Shown: positions 24,828 through 34,096, counted from the first letter of the stretch. The stretch: DNA of 64,000 nt from DATKNA01 sp963755755 (GCA_963755755.1 CAVWLJ010000017.1:124001-188000); one strand, 5' to 3'. The notes: generated by a model not told the origin, from the sequence alone. A program made the numbers and translations.

Positions 24828-25664
24828 GTGGCGCTCGGCCTCCTCGCGGCCCTGGTCACCACGGTGACGTACGGGCTGGCCACCGTGCTGCAGTCCGTCG
24901 GGACGCGGCGGCTGGCCGTCGCGCCGGTCGACCCGCGGCTGCTGCTGCGGATGGCCCGGTCACTGCCCTACCTCGCCGGTCTCGCGCTCGACGGCGTCGG
25001 GTTCGTCGCCTCGCTGCTGGCGCTGCGGGTGCTGCCCCTGTTCCTCGTGCAGTCCGCGGTGGCCGCGAGCATCGGCGTCACCGCGCTCGGTGCACGGATC
25101 TGGCTCGGAGCCCGGCTGAGCCGGCGTGAGCAGGTCGACCTGGTCGTCCTGGCCGGAGGACTGCTCCTGCTCGCGCTCAGCGCGCAGGCGGAGGGAGCCT
25201 CGCCGCTGTCCCGTGCGGGCCAGTGGCTCGTGCTCGCGCTGGCCCTGCTCGTGGCGGTCCTGGCCGCCGCGATCGCTCGCGCCCCCGGTGGCCCTGCCGC
25301 GACGGCACTCGCCGCCGCGGCCGGGCTGGGCTTCGCCGGCGTCGGCGTCGCGTCCCGCGCGATCGATCTCGGGCCGCCCTGGTGGCCGGTGCTCGGCGAG
25401 CCACTGCTCTGGGCCCTCGCCGTGGCGGGGCTCGTCGCCATGACGTGCCTCGCCGCGGCGCTGCAGCGCGGCCGGGTCACGGTCGTGGCGGGGGTCACGC
25501 TCGCGGTGGAGACGGTGCTGCCGGCCGTCGTCGGCTTCCTCTGGCTCGGGGACCGCACGCGCCCGGGGTTCCTGCCCGTGGCCGTGCTCGGACTGTTGCT
25601 GACGCTCGTCGGCGGGATCGGTCTCGCCCGGCATGCCGAGCCGGAGATCGTCGCCGCACCGTAG
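24828..25664 (+). CDS. EamA/DMT-like multi-pass membrane protein
   Basis: Protein of 278 residues with about nine hydrophobic helices and almost no soluble part, for example LLAALVTTVTYGLATVLQSVG, VLPLFLVQSAVAASIGVTALG and VETVLPAVVGFLWLGDRTRPG. The two-fold arrangement, with a late VTLAVETVLPAVVGFLWLGD stretch, resembles drug/metabolite (EamA-type) exporters. GTG at 24828 lies seven bases after the purF stop and the gene ends 11 bases before purM, so it is in the purF-purM operon. Substrate unknown. Confidence 0.7.
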   Translation: MALGLLAALVTTVTYGLATVLQSVGTRRLAVAPVDPRLLLRMARSLPYLAGLALDGVGFVASLLALRVLPLFLVQSAVAASIGVTALGARIWLGARLSRREQVDLVVLAGGLLLLALSAQAEGASPLSRAGQWLVLALALLVAVLAAAIARAPGGPAATALAAAAGLGFAGVGVASRAIDLGPPWWPVLGEPLLWALAVAGLVAMTCLAAALQRGRVTVVAGVTLAVETVLPAVVGFLWLGDRTRPGFLPVAVLGLLLTLVGGIGLARHAEPEIVAAP

Positions 25665-25675
25665 GCTCCCCCTTC

Positions 25676-26783
25676 GTGGAACCCCTCACGTACGCGGAGG
25701 CCGGGGTCGACGTCGAGGCCGGCGACCGTGCCGTCGAGCTCATGAAGGCGGCGGTCGCGCGCACGCACGGGCGCGAGGTGCTGGGCGGCGTCGGCGGCTT
25801 CGCCGGTCTCTACGACCTCTCGGCCTTCAAGGACTACCGGCGCCCCCTGCTCGCGGGCTCGACGGACGGGGTCGGGACGAAGGTGGCCGTCGCCCGCGCG
25901 CTGGACAAGCACGACACGATCGGCCTCGACCTCGTCGCCATGGTGGTGGACGACGTGGTGGTGTGCGGCGCGAAGCCGCTCGTCATGACCGACTACATCG
26001 CCTGCGGCCGGGTCGTGCCGGAGCGGATCGCGGCGATCGTGGCCGGGATCGCCGCGGGGTGCGAGCTCGCGGGCTGCGCCCTGGTCGGCGGCGAGACCGC
26101 GGAGCACCCCGGTCTGCTCGAACCGGACGAGTACGACGTGGCGGGTGCGGCCTTCGGCGTGGTGGAGGCCGAGGACGTGCTCGGCGCGGACCGGGTGCGC
26201 GCGGGCGACGCCGTGATCGCACTGGCGTCCAGCGGGCTGCACGCGAACGGCTACTCGCTGGTCCGGCGGGTCTTCGGCCGGGCCGGCTGGGGGTACGAGC
26301 GGTACGTCGAGGAGCTCGGCCGCACGCTCGGTGAGGAGCTGCTCGAACCGACCCGGATCTACACGGCGGACGTCCTCGCCCTGGTCGCGGCCCTCGATCC
26401 GGACCTGCACGCCGTCGCCCACGTCACCGGCGGCGGCCTCGCCGCCAACCTCGCCCGGGTGCTGCCCGCCGGCGTCCACGCCGTCGTCGACCGGGGTACC
26501 TGGCGACCCGGAGCGGTGTTCGACCTCGTGGCCCGGCTCGGGGCGGTGCCCCGCGCCGACCTCGAGCGGACGCTGAACCTCGGCGTCGGCATGGTGGCGG
26601 TCACGGACGCCGGCCGCGCGGTGGAGGCGGTCGAGCTGCTCGTCGCGCGCGGCGTCCCGGCGTGGGTGCTCGGGACGATCGCGGAGGGGCCGCCGCCCGC
26701 GGACGCGACCCACGTCGTGCAGGGCGCGAAGGGCGTGCGCGGGCGGAGCGGTCGTCACCGTCGGGGAGCACGGTCCCGCCTGA
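25676..26783 (+). CDS. purM: Phosphoribosylformylglycinamidine cyclo-ligase (AIR synthetase), 3' frameshift
   Basis: FGAM + ATP gives AIR. About 368 residues when repaired. Conserved stretches are VGGFAGLYDLS, the substrate loop LLAGSTDGVGTKVAVA, VVCGAKPLVMTDYIACG, GGETAEHPGL and VTGGGLAANLARVLP. The last 15 codons are in another frame: GTGCGCGGGCGGAGC near 26738 needs one base less to read VRGGAVVTVGEHGPA and stop at 26781. Without repair the frame would run 190 bases on, across the following hairpin and into the convergent DUF3073 gene. GTG at 25676 starts the canonical N-terminus. Confidence 0.95.
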
Positions 26784-26798
26784 ACCGCGGGCACGAGA

Positions 26799-26834
26799 AA
26801 GGGACCTCACGGCGCCGTCGCAGCGAGGCCCCTT
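26799..26834. terminator. Hairpin between purM and DUF3073 gene
   Basis: AAGGGACCTC (26799-26808) and GAGGCCCCTT (26825-26834) form a stem with one central mismatch, between two convergent genes. It could serve both directions. Confidence 0.5.
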
Positions 26835-26869
26835 CTGCTCGTCGACCGTCCGTCGTCAGGACGGCCGGG

Positions 26870-27073
26870 TCATCTGCCGCCCTGACTGGTCGGCCAGTCG
26901 GCGTACTCCTCGTCCGCGTCGTCGTCCGCGTCCGCAGAGCCGTCGACACCGACGTAGGGTTCCCCGCCTGAGGCGAGTTCCCGCTGGAGGGCGTCGTAGT
27001 CGGTGTTCGGGCTGAAGTACTTCAGCTCCCGAGCCACCTTGGTCTGCTTGGCCTTCTGCCGGCCGCGCCCCAT
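26870..27073 (-). CDS. DUF3073 family protein
   Basis: Small, very charged protein of 67 residues, MGRGRQKAKQTKVARELKYF followed by SPNTDYDALQRELASG and an acidic tail rich in Asp. This is the actinobacterial DUF3073 family, conserved next to purM. Basic head and acidic tail suggest nucleic acid or protein binding, but no function is established. ATG at 27073 gives the conserved N-terminus. Confidence 0.88.
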   Translation of the reverse strand: MGRGRQKAKQTKVARELKYFSPNTDYDALQRELASGGEPYVGVDGSADADDDADEEYADWPTSQGGR

Positions 27074-27214
27074 GGCGTCGACCCCCTCATACGTCGATCC
27101 GGGGCAGGCGCCAACGGCGGGGCCCCGGATTTTGGTCATCCGTCTCTCGTGCAAGCAACGGTACAACGTCTGCGGCCGTCGAGGCATCCCGGCCGCCAAG
27201 GTGGCACACACCAC

Positions 27215-27261
27215 ACCGGGGCCGGCGCCGGGTGGAAGCCGCTCCCGGCGCCGGCCCCGGT
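27215..27261 (-). terminator. Strong hairpin after the amino-acid dehydrogenase gene
   Basis: ACCGGGGCCGGCGCCGGG (27215-27232) is perfectly mirrored by CCCGGCGCCGGCCCCGGT (27244-27261), an 18-base-pair stem with an 11-base loop. It begins five bases after the stop of the minus-strand dehydrogenase gene. No U-run follows. Confidence 0.65.
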
Positions 27262-27265
27262 GGCG

Positions 27266-28417
27266 TCAGCGCAGGTGGATCCGGGAGAGTCCGCCGATCT
27301 CGCGCATCCTGCGCTCGGCCAGCCGGTCCGCGGCCGCGGCGGGCGTGTCGCCGTGGTCGGCCGCCGCCCGCAGGACGGCGAGGGTGGTGTCGTAGATCCG
27401 CTCGGTCCGCGCGCGTGCGCGCTCGAAGGAGAACCCGTGCAGCTCGTCGGCCACCTGGATCACTCCGCCCGCGTTGACGCAGTAGTCCGGGCAGTAGAGG
27501 ACGTCGCGGGAGGCCAGCAGGTCGGCGACCTCCGCGGTGGCGAGCTGGTTGTTCGCCCCGCCGCAGACGAGGCCCGCGCGCAGGGTCCGTACGACCTCCG
27601 GCGTCAGGGCGTGACCGAGCGCGCAGGGCGCGTACACGTCGAGCTCCTCGCCCACGAGCACGTCCGTCGAGTCGACCGCCCGGACGCCGGGGTGCTCGGC
27701 GAGTACGCGCGAGACCGCGGCGTCGTCCACGTCGGTGACGACGACGCGGGCGCCGGCTCCGAGCAGCAGCGGCACGAGGTGCCGGCCCACCTTGCCGACC
27801 CCGCTGACGCCGACGGTCCGTCCGCCGAGGTCCGCGGATCCCCAGCGGACGAGCGCGCCGGCACGCATGCCGTGGAACACGCCGAGCGCGGTCAGCACGG
27901 ACGAGTCGCCGGCGCCGCCCGCGGCCTCGCTCCGGCCGGTCACCCAGCGGCTCTCCCGGGCGACGACGTCCATGTCCTCCACGTACGTGCCGACGTCGCA
28001 GGCCGTGACGTAGCGCCCGTTCAGCGACTCCACGAAGCGCCCGTACGCCCGCAGCAGCGCCTCGGTCTTGTCGCGCCGCGGGTCACCGACGACGACCGCC
28101 TTGCCGCCGCCGTGATCGAGCCCCGCGAGGGCGTTCTTGTACGCCATCGCGCGGGAGAGGTCGAGGACGTCGTCGACGGCGGCGCCGAAGGTGGGGTAGG
28201 GGCGGAACCTCGTGCCGCCGAGGCCGGGGCCGAGGGCGGTCGAGTACAGGGCGATCACGGCGCGCAGGCCGGTCTCGGCGTCGTGGCAGAAGACCACCTG
28301 CTCGTGTCCGTGCGCGAGGACGGCGTCGAGGTCGCCGGTCGCCGTCGAGGTCGTCCCGTTCGTGGCGGGAGCCGTGGTCGGGATCCCCGAGGGGCCGGGG
28401 AGCGTCGAGGAGGTCAT
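27266..28417 (-). CDS. Glu/Leu/Phe/Val dehydrogenase (valine/leucine dehydrogenase type)
   Basis: NAD-dependent oxidative deaminase of branched-chain or aromatic amino acids, 383 residues. The substrate domain has GPGLGGTRFRPYPTFGAAVDD and the catalytic lysines in AYKNALAGLDHGGGKAVVVGD. The Rossmann domain has GVSGVGKVGRHLVPLLL (GxGxxG), and the C-terminal part has CGGANNQLAT and DYCVNAGGVIQVADE. In Streptomyces the gene at this place is valine dehydrogenase. ATG at 28417 was chosen; a frame continues upstream for 17 codons without family similarity. It is divergent from bldC. Confidence 0.88.
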   Translation of the reverse strand: MTSSTLPGPSGIPTTAPATNGTTSTATGDLDAVLAHGHEQVVFCHDAETGLRAVIALYSTALGPGLGGTRFRPYPTFGAAVDDVLDLSRAMAYKNALAGLDHGGGKAVVVGDPRRDKTEALLRAYGRFVESLNGRYVTACDVGTYVEDMDVVARESRWVTGRSEAAGGAGDSSVLTALGVFHGMRAGALVRWGSADLGGRTVGVSGVGKVGRHLVPLLLGAGARVVVTDVDDAAVSRVLAEHPGVRAVDSTDVLVGEELDVYAPCALGHALTPEVVRTLRAGLVCGGANNQLATAEVADLLASRDVLYCPDYCVNAGGVIQVADELHGFSFERARARTERIYDTTLAVLRAAADHGDTPAAAADRLAERRMREIGGLSRIHLR

Positions 28418-28656
28418 GCTCGGACGATAGAAGAACCGGGCGCGGAGGAAACCCGACGGATCGGGCATGCCGGGACGGAACAGAACGATGCGGTCCGGCG
28501 TTCAGCGGGGTGAACGGCACAACCCCCGCAAGAGGTCCGGACTAGGTCGTCCTTCGTCTCAACGGGCGATCGTCGGTCTTTCCGGTTCCCGTCGATGCCT
28601 CCGACAGGGCACGATGTCCCTAGTCGGGGTATCCGCCCCGTTCATGGAGGATGACA

Positions 28657-28869
28657 ATGACCACCCGATCGCCCGACGCGGCAGAGCCCCTGCTCACCCC
28701 GGCCGAGGTTGCGGCCCTCTTCCGCGTCGACCCCAAGACGGTCACGCGGTGGGCCAAGGCGGGCAAACTGTCCTCGATCCGCACTCTCGGCGGCCACCGC
28801 CGTTACCGGGAGTCCGAGGTCCGTGCGCTGCTCGCCGGTATCCCGCACCAGCGGTCCGAGCAGGACTGA
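28657..28869 (+). CDS. bldC: BldC, MerR-like developmental DNA-binding protein
   Basis: Seventy-residue single-domain winged-helix protein of the BldC family, which in Streptomyces binds direct repeats and times differentiation. LLTPAEVAALFRVDPKTVTR, then WAKAGKLSSIRTLGGHRRYR is nearly identical to the family consensus. Two ATGs are possible: 28651 lies against the GGAGG (28646-28650), while 28657 is six bases away, so 28657 is preferred. Gene order with the amino-acid dehydrogenase is conserved. Confidence 0.95.
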   Translation: MTTRSPDAAEPLLTPAEVAALFRVDPKTVTRWAKAGKLSSIRTLGGHRRYRESEVRALLAGIPHQRSEQD

Positions 28870-28990
28870 CGCCTCGGCGGCCGGTGCCGCCACAGCGTCA
28901 CGACGTGCCCGCCGGTGATCCCGGCGAGGTGCCACGTCCACCACGCCGCCCCTCCGGGCCGGTCAACCGCAGCTCCCCTGACGCTGCGAC

Positions 28991-29020
28991 GCCGCCCCGG
29001 TCGGGGCGGCGCTCTTTGTG
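28991..29020 (+). terminator. Intrinsic terminator after bldC
   Basis: GCCGCCCC (28991-28998), loop GGTC, GGGGCGGC (29003-29010), then GCTCTTTGTG. A strong stem with a short T-rich tail, about 120 bases after bldC and just before the stop of the convergent LOV protein gene. Confidence 0.7.
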
Positions 29021-29032
29021 CCCGATGCGCCC

Positions 29033-32000
29033 TCAGTCGTCGGGCACGCCCCGTTCCAGCCGGAACCACACGAGCTTGCCGCCGGACTCCGGTCGCCAGC
29101 CCCAGCTGTCCGCGAGCATGTCGACGAGGAGCAGCCCCCGGCCGTTCTCGGTCAGCCCGCCGCCGACGACCCGGACGGCTCCGGGCCCCTGCGAGCCCTC
29201 CTCCCGCGGCGGTTGCAGTGACGTGTCGCGGACCCCGATGCTCACGCCCTCGGCGTCGATCTCCACGATGAGCTCCTCGGGGCCGCCGCCGTGCCGCAGC
29301 GCGTTCGTCACGACCTCGCTGACGAGCAGCGCCGCGGTGTCCACCTGATCGGCCAGGCCCGCCTCACCGAGCTGCGCGGAGACGGCGCGCCGAGCGGCGG
29401 CCGGCGCGTGCGGGTTGGCCTGCAGCTCGATCCGGCTGACCTCGAGCGGGTCGGCCCCGCGCGGCAGGCCGAGCCCGGGGCCACTCCCGTCGGCGAGGTA
29501 CGTCCCGCGCAGGGCCAGCACGGCGGTGTCGTCGTCGTGGGACGTGTCCCGGCCCATCGTCCGCAGCGCCTCCGAGCAGGCCTCCTCGGCGCTCGCCGGC
29601 GTCCGGCCCTCGAACGCCGCGGCCAGCCGCTCGAGCCCGGCGGCGACCGGGACGTCGCGGTCCTCGACGAGGCCGTCGGTGAAGAGCAGCAGCGTCGACC
29701 CCGGCGTCAGCTTGACCGAGGTCTCGGGGTAGGCCCGACCTCCACCGGCCGCGTGCCGCTCCAGCACCGTGGGGACGCCGAGCGGCAGGCCGGGCTCGAC
29801 CTCGACGTAGCCCGCGTCCCCGTCCGCGCCCAGCCGCAGCGCCGGCGGGTGCCCGGCGGACGCGAAGGTCACCGTGCCGTTCGCCGCGTCGTGGATCCCG
29901 ACCAGGCAGGTGACCAGGTGGTCGCCCTCGAGCACCTGCGCGAAGGCGGCGAGGTGCTCGAGCAGCTCCGACGGGTCCAGCCCCTCGACGGCGTAACTGC
30001 GCAGCGCCGCGCGCATCTGACCCATGACCGCGGCGGCGCGCACGCCGCGGCCCATGACGTCGCCGACCGCCACCGCGACTCGGCCGCCGGGCAGCGGGAT
30101 GACGTCGTACCAGTCGCCGCCGACCTCGGTGCCCGCGGCGCCGGCGAGGTAGCGGCCGGCCACGTCCAGCTCGGCGATCCGGGGCAGCCGCGCGGGCAGC
30201 AGCGACCGTTGCAGCTCGAGCGCCACGAGCCGCTCGTTCTCGTACAGCCGGGCGTTGTCCAGGGTCAGTGCGGCCCGGCGCGCGAGCTCGGCGACGTAGC
30301 GGACGTCGTCACCGGTGAAGGCGGGGCCGTCGGGGCGGACGACGGTCAGCGTGCCGAACGTGCTGCCCCGGACCGTCAACGGGACGGAGACCAGCTGCGC
30401 GCCGATCAGCGCCCGCAGCCCCTCCCGCTGCTCGTCCGGCAGGTCGCCGGAGGCCAGCAGACCCTCGTCGACCGTGATCAGCTGGGGCGTCCCCGTCGAC
30501 CACGCCTGCCCGGGGCCGGGTGTTCCCGCCGTCAGCGGGTCGCCGCCGAAGAGCGCTACGGCCCTGCGCCCGAGATCGCCGTCGCTCCCGCGGGTCGCCA
30601 CCAGGCGCAGGCCGGGTGCGGTGTCGCCGACGCGCAGCGCGGGGGACGACCGCTCGTCGGTGTGGACCAGCCCCCAGGCCCCCATCGCCGGCACGACGTG
30701 GTCGAGCAGCACCGTGACGGCGTCCGAGCTGTGCAGACCGCTCGCGGCGAGCGCCGTCCCGGCCGCGGCGAGGGCGTCGGCCCGCCGGCGCTGCACGGAT
30801 TCCGCCTCGAAGAGCATCGCGTTGTCGACGGCGAGCCCGGCGCGCGCGGCGAGCGTCCGGGCCAGGCCCAGATCGGCCTGGTCGAAGGTGCGGCCCGACG
30901 ACTCGGCCTGGCCGAGGGAGAGGGCACCCACCACCCGGCCCCGCGCGCGCATGGGCGCGACGATGACCGCCCGGGTCGTCAGGCGCCGGCTGAGCTCCAC
31001 CAGGTCGGCGTCGTCGCCCGCCCACGAGACCCAGTCCTGCTCGGAGAGCGAGTCGAGCAGCAGGGCTTCCGACGTCGCGAGCGCCTGCGCGCCCAGGCCG
31101 ACGCCGGATGCGCCGGCCGGGTCGGGCGGCAGCTGCGCGAGCAGTGCGCCGAGCTCCTCGTCCCGGTGCACGGCGGCGACGCGCCGGCCGTTCCTGAGCA
31201 TGGCCGCGGCGGCTTCGAGGGGATCCGAGGGCGCCGCCGCCGGGCCCGTCGCCGGGCTCTCGTCGCCCCGGTCGACGAGGTCGACGATGCAGTAGTCGGC
31301 CAGTCGCGGCACGAGGGCCTGCGCCAGCCGCCGCATGGCCTCGTCGGCGTCCAGGGTCTCGGTCAGTACCGCGCCGACGTCGACGACGACGTCGAGCCGC
31401 GCCTTCGCCTGTTCGGCGGCCGCGCGCGCCTCGCGCTCGGCGGAGAGGAGGCGCTCGTACTCCATGCCGGCGATGACCCGCGCGGTGATGTCGGTCTGGA
31501 CGCCGACGAAGTGGGTCAGCTGGTTGTCCCCGTCCATCACGGGGGAGATGGTGAACGAGTTCCAGAACGGGGTGCCGTCCTTGCGGTAGTTGAGGATCTC
31601 CGCGCGTACGGCCTCGCCCTGCTCGATCGCCTCCCGGACCCGCCGCACGGCCGCGCGGTCCGTGCCCTGGCCCTGCAGGAACCGGCAGTTGCGCCCGATG
31701 ATCTCGGCGGGCTCGTACCCGGTCATCCGCTGGAACGCGGGGTTGACCCAGACCAGGGGATTGTCCGGGCGCCGCGGGTCGGAGATCGTGAACGACACCG
31801 AGGAGGCGAGCAGCGCGCGAGCGGTGAGCTCGTCGACGTCGCCGGCGCCCACCTCCGGGACGCCGAGGCCGACCTCGCGCAGCGTCTCGTCCGCGACGGC
31901 ACTGCGGGCGGCCGCGTCCGCGCGCGCGATCGCCGCACCGTCCGCGCCCGCCAGCACACCGGTCTCGCTCGGCTCCGCGGGATGCGGCAGCCGGGGGGTG

Positions 32001-32479
32001 CGCTCGAGCGGGTCGTCCCCCTCGCCCGGGGCCGGGACAGGGAAGAGGGCGACGATCGCCCTCGTCCCGATCACACCCGACGCGGCGATCAGCTGTGACC
32101 CGGTCACCCAGTAGGGGAGCAGCCGCCCCTCGTCGTCCGCGATCTCCAGCCGGAGACCGGGGACGGTGCCGCCGGCCGCGACCACGGCCACCGGGTCGAC
32201 CACGGGCAGCGCGTTCAGGCCGTCGACCCGGCTGCCACCGGGCAGGACCAGGCGGGCCGCCGCCGTCCACGCCGCCGCCTCGACGGGCAGGTGCGCGCGG
32301 CCGCCGGTGAGGGCGAGCGCGGCCGGGTTGGCGTAGGTGACGAGGCCACGTCGGGTGTCCACGAGGAGGACGGCGACGGCCGCGTCGTCCGACGGCCGTA
32401 CGGAGCCGCCGGCCCACCCGGGCACGAGGCGCGCGCCGGCCTCCGCGAGCACCCCGGGGCCGTCCTGCACGTGGTCCAC
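29033..32479 (-). CDS. LOV-GAF-GAF-SpoIIE phosphatase with C-terminal HATPase domain
   Basis: Large cytoplasmic regulator, about 1148 residues from the GTG at 32479. An N-terminal PAS-like region (VTYANPAALALTGG) is followed by a PAS domain of LOV type: FQRMTGYEPAEIIGRNCRFL, with the photoactive cysteine at about residue 265, then NYRKDGTPFWNSF. Two GAF-like domains follow, then a SpoIIE/PP2C phosphatase (GTEVGGDWYDVIPLPGGRVA, VAVGDVMGRG, FTDGLVE) and a RsbW-type HATPase (LLVSEVVTNALRHGG, GRGLLLVDMLADSWG). It should sense blue light through flavin and act on an anti-anti-sigma factor. The start is uncertain; the frame stays open to 32902 but that part has no recognisable domain. Confidence 0.85.
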   Translation of the reverse strand: MDHVQDGPGVLAEAGARLVPGWAGGSVRPSDDAAVAVLLVDTRRGLVTYANPAALALTGGRAHLPVEAAAWTAAARLVLPGGSRVDGLNALPVVDPVAVVAAGGTVPGLRLEIADDEGRLLPYWVTGSQLIAASGVIGTRAIVALFPVPAPGEGDDPLERTPRLPHPAEPSETGVLAGADGAAIARADAAARSAVADETLREVGLGVPEVGAGDVDELTARALLASSVSFTISDPRRPDNPLVWVNPAFQRMTGYEPAEIIGRNCRFLQGQGTDRAAVRRVREAIEQGEAVRAEILNYRKDGTPFWNSFTISPVMDGDNQLTHFVGVQTDITARVIAGMEYERLLSAEREARAAAEQAKARLDVVVDVGAVLTETLDADEAMRRLAQALVPRLADYCIVDLVDRGDESPATGPAAAPSDPLEAAAAMLRNGRRVAAVHRDEELGALLAQLPPDPAGASGVGLGAQALATSEALLLDSLSEQDWVSWAGDDADLVELSRRLTTRAVIVAPMRARGRVVGALSLGQAESSGRTFDQADLGLARTLAARAGLAVDNAMLFEAESVQRRRADALAAAGTALAASGLHSSDAVTVLLDHVVPAMGAWGLVHTDERSSPALRVGDTAPGLRLVATRGSDGDLGRRAVALFGGDPLTAGTPGPGQAWSTGTPQLITVDEGLLASGDLPDEQREGLRALIGAQLVSVPLTVRGSTFGTLTVVRPDGPAFTGDDVRYVAELARRAALTLDNARLYENERLVALELQRSLLPARLPRIAELDVAGRYLAGAAGTEVGGDWYDVIPLPGGRVAVAVGDVMGRGVRAAAVMGQMRAALRSYAVEGLDPSELLEHLAAFAQVLEGDHLVTCLVGIHDAANGTVTFASAGHPPALRLGADGDAGYVEVEPGLPLGVPTVLERHAAGGGRAYPETSVKLTPGSTLLLFTDGLVEDRDVPVAAGLERLAAAFEGRTPASAEEACSEALRTMGRDTSHDDDTAVLALRGTYLADGSGPGLGLPRGADPLEVSRIELQANPHAPAAARRAVSAQLGEAGLADQVDTAALLVSEVVTNALRHGGGPEELIVEIDAEGVSIGVRDTSLQPPREEGSQGPGAVRVVGGGLTENGRGLLLVDMLADSWGWRPESGGKLVWFRLERGVPDD

Positions 32480-33201
32480 GTCGTCCAGCTTGCCTTCCCG
32501 CTTCTCCGTCGCCCAATCCGGCCTCGACCGACCAGCATCATCCTCGACGGCGCGCGAGCGCGCCACGTCATCGCCGACCTGTCCGTGATCTGCTCCCCGC
32601 GTGTCCGCCCGGTCGCCGCGGGAGCGTCCTTGGGCTCGCCTTGACGTGGTCGGTTGCGCTGCGTGGTCGAGAGACGGACGAGGAGGCCCGCCCGGGTGCT
32701 CAGGCCACTCCCGGTGACATGCGCCCTGGTGGGACGCGGGGTGGACGACCTGGGGAGGATGTTGGGACTTCTGTGGCGACCGGGGGAGAAGTGATCTCCC
32801 CGAGGGCCGAACCCGAGCGCCTCGGACACGTAACGTCAATGGTCCTGCACCCGGCGTTGTTTCATTTTGCCCCAAAGGGTTCCCCGGGACCCGTTTCTGC
32901 ACCTAGTCTGTCGCGGGACTGATCCGGTCGTGGCTACGGGTACGCTGTGTAACCGAAGACCACGCCCTTAAGTCGGTGGAAAGAGGTGCCCTCATGCAGG
33001 TCCTGTGCGCCCGGGCGAACCGACCGCTCCGGCCGGTCCCTCCCCTCGCCGGCCTTCCGGTCCACTGACGATCTCGACGCCCTCGCCGCTCGTGTGCAGC
33101 CCTCGCCGACGGTCCCGTTCCTCCCGACCGCCCCGCTCGCGGTACGGCCCGTCGGTCCGCGGGTCCGAGCCGCCCCCGTTCCGCTCGTCCAGGAGCCAGT
33201 C
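32480..33201. promoter_or_regulatory. Divergent control region between LOV phosphatase and secretion operon
   Basis: About 720 bases with no established gene. It holds a hairpin GGGGAGA/TCTCCCC (32783-32789/32795-32801), a T-rich patch near 32855-32870, a GTTT-N14-GGGTT match to SigB-type promoters near 32858, a GGGTAC at 32938-32943, and a short open frame at 32994-33068. The open frame of the minus-strand gene extends to 32902 but looks non-coding. Promoter calls are weak. Confidence 0.35.
32994..33068 (+). CDS. Possible 24-residue leader peptide
   Basis: ATG at 32994 has GGAAAGAGG at 32978-32986, seven bases upstream, the best ribosome site in this region. The frame encodes MQVLCARANRPLRPVPPLAG plus four residues and stops at 33066. 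It could be a regulatory leader of the secretion operon. Alternatively it is the N-terminus of a longer pilin-like protein cut by the same kind of +1 error seen elsewhere, since the downstream gene is in the +1 frame. Confidence 0.35.
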   Translation: MQVLCARANRPLRPVPPLAGLPVH

Positions 33202-33501
33202 ATGAGTCACCTCGACGCGCTGCGCACCGCCTGCGCCGCCACCACCCCCGCCGGCATCAACATGGACGGCATCGTCTCCCTGCTCCTGTGGGTCATCGGG
33301 ATCGGAGCCGCCCTCGTCGGAGCCAAGATCATCTTCCGATCGGACCGGCAGTCGCCGCGCCACACCGGGAACACGGTGCTGAACCTCGGGGTCGGGGCGG
33401 CCGTCATCGTCTTCTTCCTCGGTTCGGCGACGATCTGGACGACGATGGGAGGCGTCCGCGACGTCGTGCTCCGGGGCGGCTCGTCCTCGAGCGCCTGCTG
33501 A
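33202..33501 (+). CDS. Small pilin-like membrane protein of the type IV secretion-like operon
   Basis: Protein of 99 residues with two hydrophobic helices: IVSLLLWVIGIGAALVGAKII and a second (LNLGVGAAVIVFFLGSATIW) separated by a basic loop FRSDRQSPRHTGN. Size, topology and place at the head of the operon resemble TrbC/VirB2-type pilins. ATG at 33202 follows CAGGAG. The next gene starts three bases after the stop. VirB2-type assignment is from context, not from a diagnostic motif. Confidence 0.65.
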   Translation: MSHLDALRTACAATTPAGINMDGIVSLLLWVIGIGAALVGAKIIFRSDRQSPRHTGNTVLNLGVGAAVIVFFLGSATIWTTMGGVRDVVLRGGSSSSAC

Positions 33502-33504
33502 GCG

Positions 33505-34096
33505 ATGCCCGCGGAGCTGAAGCCCGACGACGAGGTCACCGACTGGCAGTACCAGTGGCAGGGACCTGACGGGGCCGAGACGTGGTGGCCGGCGATGCCG
33601 TTCGTGCACGCCCAGATCTACCTCGTCACGCTGTTCCCCGCGTTCGTGCTCGGCGTCCTGCTCGCCTGGGGCTTCGGCACCGGTCTCGTGTCCCGTGTCC
33701 TGCCGGTGGTCGCCTGTCTCGCCCTGACCTGGTTCCTGGTCTCGGAGTGGATCAAGCACGTCGACTCCGCGCGCCCCATCGCCTGGCACCGCGCGGTGGT
33801 GCGCAGCGAGCTGCGCGCCCCGCGCCCGCCCCGCCCGCGGTCCACCGCGGTCGTGGCGACCAGCGTCGGGCACCTGTTCGACGAGCTCGCCACGGACGCC
33901 GACGCCGGGAAGGACGAGTCGTCGGACGAGCCGCGCGGACGAGCCGTCGGACGACGAGGGCCGGGACGAGCCGCCGGACGAAAGCCGGGACGAGCCGGGG
34001 GTTCGGCCGCAGGCCGGCCCCGCGGACCGGGCGGCCGCGGCGCGGGACGACGACGCAGGACCGGACGACGAGACCTGGTCGGAGCTCAGCGCATGA
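33505..34096 (+). CDS. Membrane protein with long acidic tail, one frameshift
   Basis: About 196 residues when repaired. Two helices, YLVTLFPAFVLGVLLAWGFG and VLPVVACLALTWFLVSEWI, follow a short soluble N-terminus (DWQYQWQGPDGAETWWPAMP). The tail is very acidic with DEP/RDEP repeats. One extra C near 33935 breaks the tail; dropping it gives DEPRDEPSDDEGRDEP and a stop at 34094-34096 that overlaps the next ATG (ATGA). The place between the pilin-like gene and the ATPase corresponds to VirB3 in other systems, but similarity is not shown. Confidence 0.6.

Noticed and set aside
29291..32098. Open frame of 935 codons antisense to the LOV phosphatase
   Set aside because: No domain content, composition of an antisense frame, and the minus strand is fully explained.
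32480..32902. N-terminal extension of the LOV protein up to an ATG at 32902
   Set aside because: The added 141 codons have no domain, are Arg/His/Pro-rich like non-coding frames, and overlap the likely promoter region. The GTG at 32479 is preferred, though not proven.
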